Assembly (NCBI GenBank): GCA_017473795.1
Contig: JAFUJE010000068.1
Coordinates: 1-8,350, forward strand
DNA: 8,350 bases
Reading direction: 5' to 3'
Origin: Clostridia bacterium
GTDB taxonomy: Bacteria > Bacillota > Clostridia > Christensenellales > UBA1242
In this document: positions 1-4,783 of the stretch, one piece after another
Position numbering within the stretch: position 1 is the stretch's first letter
Layout of the letters: every line of letters starts with the position of its first letter
Program-made: the position numbers and the translations under genes
The notes under the pieces: generated by a model
What the model saw: the letters and a program-made list of their open reading frames with translations, nothing else
The model's database searches: none
Told to the model about the DNA's origin: nothing

Positions 1-1769
1 CGGTCCAAATATTCCTGACGTTTACCAGCATGATAACTGTCTACTGGACGTAAAAAGCCTACAACCCGACTCCACACCTCCGTTTTTTTACCACAAGTTG
101 GACACTGCCAAAACTCCCCCGCCAAATAACCATGAGTTGGGCAGATTGAAAAAGTTGGTGTTAATGATAGATATGGTAAGCGACATTGGTTAAAAATTTT
201 ACGAAGAAACACTTTAACCGCTTCAACATCGTCCAATTTTTCGCCAGTGTAAAGATGAACTACGGTACCGCCGGTATATAGCATTTGCAAATCATCTTGC
301 AACTGAATCATAGTTAAAACGTCATCGGTATACCCCACCGGTAATTGTGTACTGTTAGTATAATATGGTGCCTCTGTTGTTCCAGACATAACGATTAACG
401 GAAAAAGTTTTTGGTCTAATCGAGCCAAATGACTGGCAGCCGATTCGGCTGGTGTCGCCTCTAAATTAAACATATGTCCGGTGGACTCTTGATAACTACT
501 CAATTTATCACGCATAAAATGCATAACTTGCAGAGCGAACCGTTGCCCGACTTTGGTTTCAATCCCCAGTTGCTTTAGATTTAACAAACATTCATGCATC
601 CCAACAATCCCGATTGTTCCAAAATGATGCCCCCAATAACTACCGGTACTTTGTTTTACTCCTTGTAAATAAAAAGCACTGTACGGATACAACCCCGTTT
701 CCGTTTGTTGTTCCACAAAATTCCTTTTTATCTCCAGACTTTCTTTTGCCAAATCCATTAATCGCCCTAAACGTTCAAAAAAATCTGTTTCGTTTTTTGC
801 TAGATAACCTAAGCGTGGCAAATTTAAAGTAACAACTCCAATGCTTCCCGTTAAAGGGTTAGAACCAAACAAACCGCCACCCCGTTTTTTTAATTCACGC
901 AAATCCAAACGCAAACGACAACACATTGATACAGCATCTTCTGGATTCAAATCTGAATTTACATAATTAGCAAAATAAGGAATTCCGTATTTTGCAGCCA
1001 TGTAAACAATTTGCGTCATTACGGGGCTATCCCACTTAGTTGCTTTAGTAATGTTAATTGTCGGTATCGGGAAAGAAAAAACCCGTCCTTGACTGTCACC
1101 TGTTAGCATTACTTTACAAAAGGCTAAATTCAAGCGATCCATTTCCACCTGATACTCGCCGTAAGTACTTTCCTGCATGACGCCACCAATAATAACTGGC
1201 ACGTCTTTCAAAGTAGGTGGGCAAACAATATCTAAAGTTAGATTAGAAAACGGACACTGAAAACCCGCCCTAGTCGCCACATTCATGTGATAAAAAAATT
1301 CTTGTAACAACTGCTCCAATTCATCATCACTGAGATTGTCAGCACGCACAAAAGGAGCCAAGTAAGTATCAAAAGAAGACCAGGCTTGTGCCCCAGCGGC
1401 TTCACACTGCAAAGCATAAGTAGCATTCACAATTTGTCCCAAGGCACTGCGCAAGTGTTTTGGTGGATTTGCAGAGACTTTACCTTTGACGCCGGTAAAA
1501 CCGAGCAGTAATAATTGTCTTAAATCCCAACCAACACAGTAAGGTCCCAAAAAACCTAAATCATGAATATGGAAGTCTCCATTACGATGCGCTTGCGCAA
1601 TCGCCGTGGGATATACCTGACGCAAAAAATACTCTCGAGTTAATGACTCGCTAAGGTGCAAGTTCAAACCAGAGACTGACCGTCCTTGATTAGCGTTATT
1701 TTTAACGACAAAATCATGACCAGACAAATATTGGTCAAACAAATCAAATAAAACTCGCTGACTATCCAT
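1..1769 (-). CDS. nrdD: Anaerobic (class III) ribonucleoside-triphosphate reductase, 3' end cut by window edge
   Basis: Glycyl-radical enzyme that reduces ribonucleoside triphosphates to deoxyribonucleotides without oxygen; it needs the radical-SAM activase NrdG, which is not in the window and could lie beyond the left edge. 589 codons are open from ATG 1769 to the edge. Family signatures: GDFHIHD, YCVGWDL with C78 (near phage T4 C79), SMCCR with C283/C284 (finger-loop radical cysteine, probably C284), NLEATPAE, YTNSTQLPVGYTDD and YTGGTVVH. The C-terminal zinc site is C543xxH546...C556xxC559, and the radical glycine is G571 in SRVVGFLRP. From E. coli NrdD, only about 5-12 residues should be missing. 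The usual N-terminal ATP-cone is absent: the protein starts almost directly in the barrel and an in-frame TAA lies at 1779-1781. It begins 38 bases after the TSCPD gene; no Shine-Dalgarno, clear promoter or NrdR box is visible in that gap, so it probably shares the upstream transcript. Confidence 0.96.
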   Translation of the reverse strand, partial: MDSQRVLFDLFDQYLSGHDFVVKNNANQGRSVSGLNLHLSESLTREYFLRQVYPTAIAQAHRNGDFHIHDLGFLGPYCVGWDLRQLLLLGFTGVKGKVSANPPKHLRSALGQIVNATYALQCEAAGAQAWSSFDTYLAPFVRADNLSDDELEQLLQEFFYHMNVATRAGFQCPFSNLTLDIVCPPTLKDVPVIIGGVMQESTYGEYQVEMDRLNLAFCKVMLTGDSQGRVFSFPIPTINITKATKWDSPVMTQIVYMAAKYGIPYFANYVNSDLNPEDAVSMCCRLRLDLRELKKRGGGLFGSNPLTGSIGVVTLNLPRLGYLAKNETDFFERLGRLMDLAKESLEIKRNFVEQQTETGLYPYSAFYLQGVKQSTGSYWGHHFGTIGIVGMHECLLNLKQLGIETKVGQRFALQVMHFMRDKLSSYQESTGHMFNLEATPAESAASHLARLDQKLFPLIVMSGTTEAPYYTNSTQLPVGYTDDVLTMIQLQDDLQMLYTGGTVVHLYTGEKLDDVEAVKVFLRKIFNQCRLPYLSLTPTFSICPTHGYLAGEFWQCPTCGKKTEVWSRVVGFLRPVDSYHAGKRQEYLD

Positions 1770-1807
1770 CAGTTTATTTTATTGAATCCGTTTACTTTTG
1801 GTGTTTC

Positions 1808-2068
1808 TTAGTTTCCTGATTCTAAAGCCTGAGTTAAAGCTTTAGCCAATTGATCTGGACAACTAGTACCACGACCATGGCAATTGATACCTTGCAAGCG
1901 TTGAATCAAATCTTGTGCTTTTTGACCTTCCGCTAACGTCGCAATTCCCACAGTATTCCCCGGGCAACCGCCAGCAAATTGTACGTTGTGCACTACATCT
2001 TGTTCGTCTAACTCAAAACGAATTTGCATACTGCAAACCCCTTTTGGACTATAACTAAACTGTCGCAT
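1808..2068 (-). CDS. Small TSCPD-domain protein (TIGR03905-like)
   Basis: A protein of 86 residues whose function is not established. The family is recognised by GGCPGN, then GINCHGRGTSCPDQLAKAL; the TSCPD motif that names the domain is at residues 68-72. Four cysteines (C12, C35, C63, C70) suggest metal or redox chemistry, but this is inference. The same domain is known as a C-terminal appendage of some B12-dependent class II ribonucleotide reductases; here it stands alone directly upstream of the class III gene nrdD. Two in-frame ATGs compete. The ATG at 2074 lies only 3 bases after a perfect AGGAGG, whereas the one at 2068 lies 9 bases after it and gives an N-terminus (MRQFSYSPKGVCS) more typical of the family, so I chose 2068; the alternative adds two residues (88 aa). 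The start overlaps the end of the DUF4364 gene by 14 bases, so translation is probably coupled. Stop is TAA. Confidence 0.9.
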   Translation of the reverse strand: MRQFSYSPKGVCSMQIRFELDEQDVVHNVQFAGGCPGNTVGIATLAEGQKAQDLIQRLQGINCHGRGTSCPDQLAKALTQALESGN

Positions 2069-2630
2069 TTTCATGATCCTCCTGTTCTACTAAATGATTA
2101 TAGACATATTCATAAACTTCTGGTGCTTTATCCTTCCAGCGAGCCGCAGCACGAATTGCATCTGCCCGTGAAGGTACCCGCATTTCTAATTTCATCAAAT
2201 TTTGTGGACCAGTATAATCTTTAATCATAAACACGACCGTTTGTGTACCATCCGTGTTTTTGTAGTAATCAATGCGGTATTCTTGACTACGCTTCATACG
2301 TAATTTGTTTTCATCTGCGTACTTAATAATACTTTCACGAATCGAAGCCGGAATTTTTGTCCAAAAATGTGCCAAGCAATCACGACCATCTTTGGCTAAT
2401 TGGTACATTAAATCCCCTGAAACAGTTTTGGCAACCACAAATTTAACGTCAACAATTTTAGCCAATGCTTCACGATAATCCATGTATGACATTAAATCCG
2501 GATTAGACATAATGATTTCGGATAAAGTGTTTTCCGACAATGGAATTTCCATTTTTTCAAAAATAAACAGCAAAATAATTTTGCGTGTAATTTCATCTGC
2601 GACAAAATAAGTACTTCGATTGTTATTCAC
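2055..2630 (-). CDS. DUF4364 family protein (predicted winged-helix)
   Basis: A 191-residue protein matching the DUF4364 family, found mainly in clostridial Bacillota; its biological role is unknown to me. The N-terminal part (about residues 10-95) has the family pattern: a hydrophobic helix ITRKIILLFIF, the IPLSENTLSEII helix, a YMDYREALAKIV helix, then YQLAKDGRDCLAHF, which resembles the wing and closing helix of a winged-helix fold, so nucleic-acid binding is plausible. The rest (FWTKIPASIRESI, then alternating strands and helices to residue 191) is the family's alpha/beta half. The length is normal. The start is GTG at 2630, whose first 8 bases (GTGAATAA) contain the valS stop; no Shine-Dalgarno precedes it, so re-initiation by ribosomes finishing valS is likely. 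The next Met (residue 27) would remove the conserved first helix. It ends with TAG inside the start of the TSCPD gene. Confidence 0.88.
   Translation of the reverse strand: MNNNRSTYFVADEITRKIILLFIFEKMEIPLSENTLSEIIMSNPDLMSYMDYREALAKIVDVKFVVAKTVSGDLMYQLAKDGRDCLAHFWTKIPASIRESIIKYADENKLRMKRSQEYRIDYYKNTDGTQTVVFMIKDYTGPQNLMKLEMRVPSRADAIRAAARWKDKAPEVYEYVYNHLVEQEDHENATV
2078..2083 (-). promoter_or_regulatory. Strong Shine-Dalgarno sequence of the TSCPD gene
   Basis: A perfect AGGAGG on the minus strand, inside the last codons of the DUF4364 gene. It is 3 bases from the ATG at 2074 and 9 bases from the ATG at 2068, which favours the second as the real start. It is the only strong ribosome binding site seen in the window. 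Confidence 0.85.
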
Positions 2631-4770
2631 CAGTCAAAGTATATAACAGTTCCTTAAACCTGGCAAGTTTCTCTTGTTCCTGTTTAATTAATTCCGCAGG
2701 AGCTTTCGCCATAAAGCCCGGGTTGCTCAACATACGACTGGCACGAGCAATTTCGGCACGGTAGAATTCAGCTTGTGCTTGAGTATCAATTGGTTTTTCC
2801 ACCTTCTCAACTTTTGGTTTAGGCTTATCTTTACATTCTTCGATGTATTTATCACAGAAGTCCGTCCAGAACCATTGTTGCAATTCATTAGCCGCAATAC
2901 CAAATTCGTATTTTTCATAACGACGGGTAATTGTACGAATGATTTTATTTAAACTAACTTGCATCCAATGTTTTTTACCTTTAATCGGCGTCGGGAAAGG
3001 TTCAAAAGCTAATTCCGTATTATGCCCCATTTCATGCCATAACTGTTCAGTAATATACGGAGCAATCGGGTGCAACATTTTTAAGAAACTTTCTAACGCC
3101 GTTACCAACAATTCATTATCTTGATGCATAAGCACAAACTTGGTTGCATTCCAAATTTTGTTCATAAAGTATCGTGCTTTGGTAATTTTCTCATCGCCAT
3201 AATTTGGGTCACGATCCAAGCGAGAGCCAGCCAGCAAAGAATAACGCAAGACGTCACAACCATATTCTTCAATAATATCCAACGGGTCAATTCCGTTACC
3301 CAAGGATTTACTCATTTTACGTCCTTGACTGTCACGAACTAAACCGTGCAATAAAACAGTGTGGAACGGAAGTTGCTTCGTATGATAAATGCCGGAAAAT
3401 ACCATACGAATAACCCAGAAGAAAATAATTTCGTAAGCAGTAACCAAAACATCAGTTGGATAAAAATACTCAAAGTCAGCTTGATTTTTATTCAAAGTTA
3501 CAAACGGCCACAAGGCTGACGAGAACCATGTATCCAAAACATCGGTCTCACCTTCAATAGGAATCCGATGCCCAGAAATTAACTGGCGAGAAATACACCA
3601 ATCTTTAATATTAGTTAACCAATGTAAATATGTTTTTTGGAATTTTTTAGGTACAATCGTCAAGCCATTATTCAACGCATCAATGGCTGGCTGTGCCAAG
3701 TCTTTCATTTTAACAAACCATTGTTTAGATATTGAGGGTTCGACTGTTTGATGGCAACGGTAACATTGACCAATATTAGAAACGTGTTCCTTAGTAGCAA
3801 CCAACAGCCCTGCCGCTGCTAAATCGGCAACCACCGCTACTCGTGCGTCCGCAACAGTCATGCCAGCGTATTTACCCACGTCACCACACATTATTCCTTT
3901 TTCATTAATCACTTTTAAGTGTGGCAATTTATGGCGTTCGCCAACTTCGTAGTCATGATGGTCATGAGCTGGTGTAATTTTCACAGCCCCCGTACCAAAC
4001 TTCATATCCACAGAATCATCGGCGATAACAGGAATCTCCCGGTTAGTTAATGGCAATGGTACAGTTTTGCCAATCAAATCTTGATATCGTTTATCATTAG
4101 GATTAACCGCTACCGCTACATCACCAAATAAAGTTTCTGGTCGTGTGGTGGCAACACGCAAAGGTCCATATTGAATCGTCCAAATTTTACGTTTAACTTC
4201 GCTGTATTCAACTTCAATTTCGGACAATGCAGTATGACAAGTTGAACACCAATTAATCATACGTTCGCCTTGGTAAATATAGCCGTCATTATATAAACGA
4301 TGAAAGGCTTGATTAACTTCGGATTTGCAATGATCTTCCATAGTAAATGCAAAACGAGTCCAATCGCATGATAAACCCAAACATTTAAACTGATTGCAAA
4401 TAATCTTTTGATAATGGTCGTACCAGTTTTGAATACGTTCCATAAATTGTTCACGAGTTAAATCTTGTTTGGTGAGACCTTCTTTTTTTAATTCTTCCAC
4501 CACTTTGGCTTCGGTTGCGATCGCCGCATGATCGGCCCCAGGCAACATCAAGGTCTCGAACCCTTGCATACGTTTAAAGCGAATCAAAGCATCAATAATA
4601 GTACAATTGAAAGCGTGACCAATATGTAATTTACTGGTAATATTCGGTGGCGGCATAATGACTGTAAAAGGCTTTTTATCACGGTTTACATTTGCCTTAA
4701 AAACATTGTTATTAATCCATTCAGCATTGTAATGGGCTTCACAAGCTTTAAAATCAAAATTTTTATCCAT
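2623..4770 (-). CDS. valS: Valyl-tRNA synthetase, compact and apparently rearranged
   Basis: Class I aminoacyl-tRNA synthetase charging tRNA-Val in the cytoplasm. This start gives 715 residues against about 880 usually. The catalytic domain has HIGH (49-52, after PPPNITSKL), the TWFSS motif near 414-418 and KMSKS (485-489). The CP1 editing domain (about 190-330) keeps ATTRPET and FGTGAVKITPAHD. C175xxC178 and C336xxC339 could form a zinc site. Two oddities: GHRIPI (400-405) runs almost directly into DVLDTWFSS, so the usual cysteine-containing insert of about 40 residues is absent; and the anticodon-domain helices are in swapped order (LHPIAPYITEQLW at 566-578 precedes YEFGIAANEL at 621-630 and FCDKYIEE). 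A K/P-rich linker (about 645-660) leads to the normal C-terminal arm (MLSNPGFMAKAPAELI). ATG 4770 was chosen because its N-terminus fits the family; an upstream in-frame TTG at 4806 lies inside ftsK. No Shine-Dalgarno is visible, and the ftsK stop is 13 bases upstream. Confidence 0.95.
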   Translation of the reverse strand: MDKNFDFKACEAHYNAEWINNNVFKANVNRDKKPFTVIMPPPNITSKLHIGHAFNCTIIDALIRFKRMQGFETLMLPGADHAAIATEAKVVEELKKEGLTKQDLTREQFMERIQNWYDHYQKIICNQFKCLGLSCDWTRFAFTMEDHCKSEVNQAFHRLYNDGYIYQGERMINWCSTCHTALSEIEVEYSEVKRKIWTIQYGPLRVATTRPETLFGDVAVAVNPNDKRYQDLIGKTVPLPLTNREIPVIADDSVDMKFGTGAVKITPAHDHHDYEVGERHKLPHLKVINEKGIMCGDVGKYAGMTVADARVAVVADLAAAGLLVATKEHVSNIGQCYRCHQTVEPSISKQWFVKMKDLAQPAIDALNNGLTIVPKKFQKTYLHWLTNIKDWCISRQLISGHRIPIEGETDVLDTWFSSALWPFVTLNKNQADFEYFYPTDVLVTAYEIIFFWVIRMVFSGIYHTKQLPFHTVLLHGLVRDSQGRKMSKSLGNGIDPLDIIEEYGCDVLRYSLLAGSRLDRDPNYGDEKITKARYFMNKIWNATKFVLMHQDNELLVTALESFLKMLHPIAPYITEQLWHEMGHNTELAFEPFPTPIKGKKHWMQVSLNKIIRTITRRYEKYEFGIAANELQQWFWTDFCDKYIEECKDKPKPKVEKVEKPIDTQAQAEFYRAEIARASRMLSNPGFMAKAPAELIKQEQEKLARFKELLYTLTGE

Positions 4771-4783
4771 TGTAGTCAGTTTA

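Noticed and set aside
614..832. Plus-strand open frame opposite nrdD
   Set aside because: Short, with no family resemblance, and fully antisense to conserved nrdD coding sequence. The same applies to the plus-strand frames at 2024-2224, 2939-3124 and 3121-3342.
1770..1807. Possible promoter or NrdR box before nrdD
   Set aside because: The 38-base gap has AT-rich stretches but no -35/-10 pair with acceptable spacing and no palindromic NrdR-like box.
4257..4454. Minus-strand open frame in another phase within valS (also 2727-2918)
   Set aside because: Both lie inside conserved valS sequence in a different frame and have no recognisable protein signature.
2623..4770. valS as a pseudogene because of missing and reordered parts
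   Set aside because: The frame is fully open, HIGH, KMSKS, editing residues and the C-terminal arm are intact, and the rearranged blocks are themselves well conserved.
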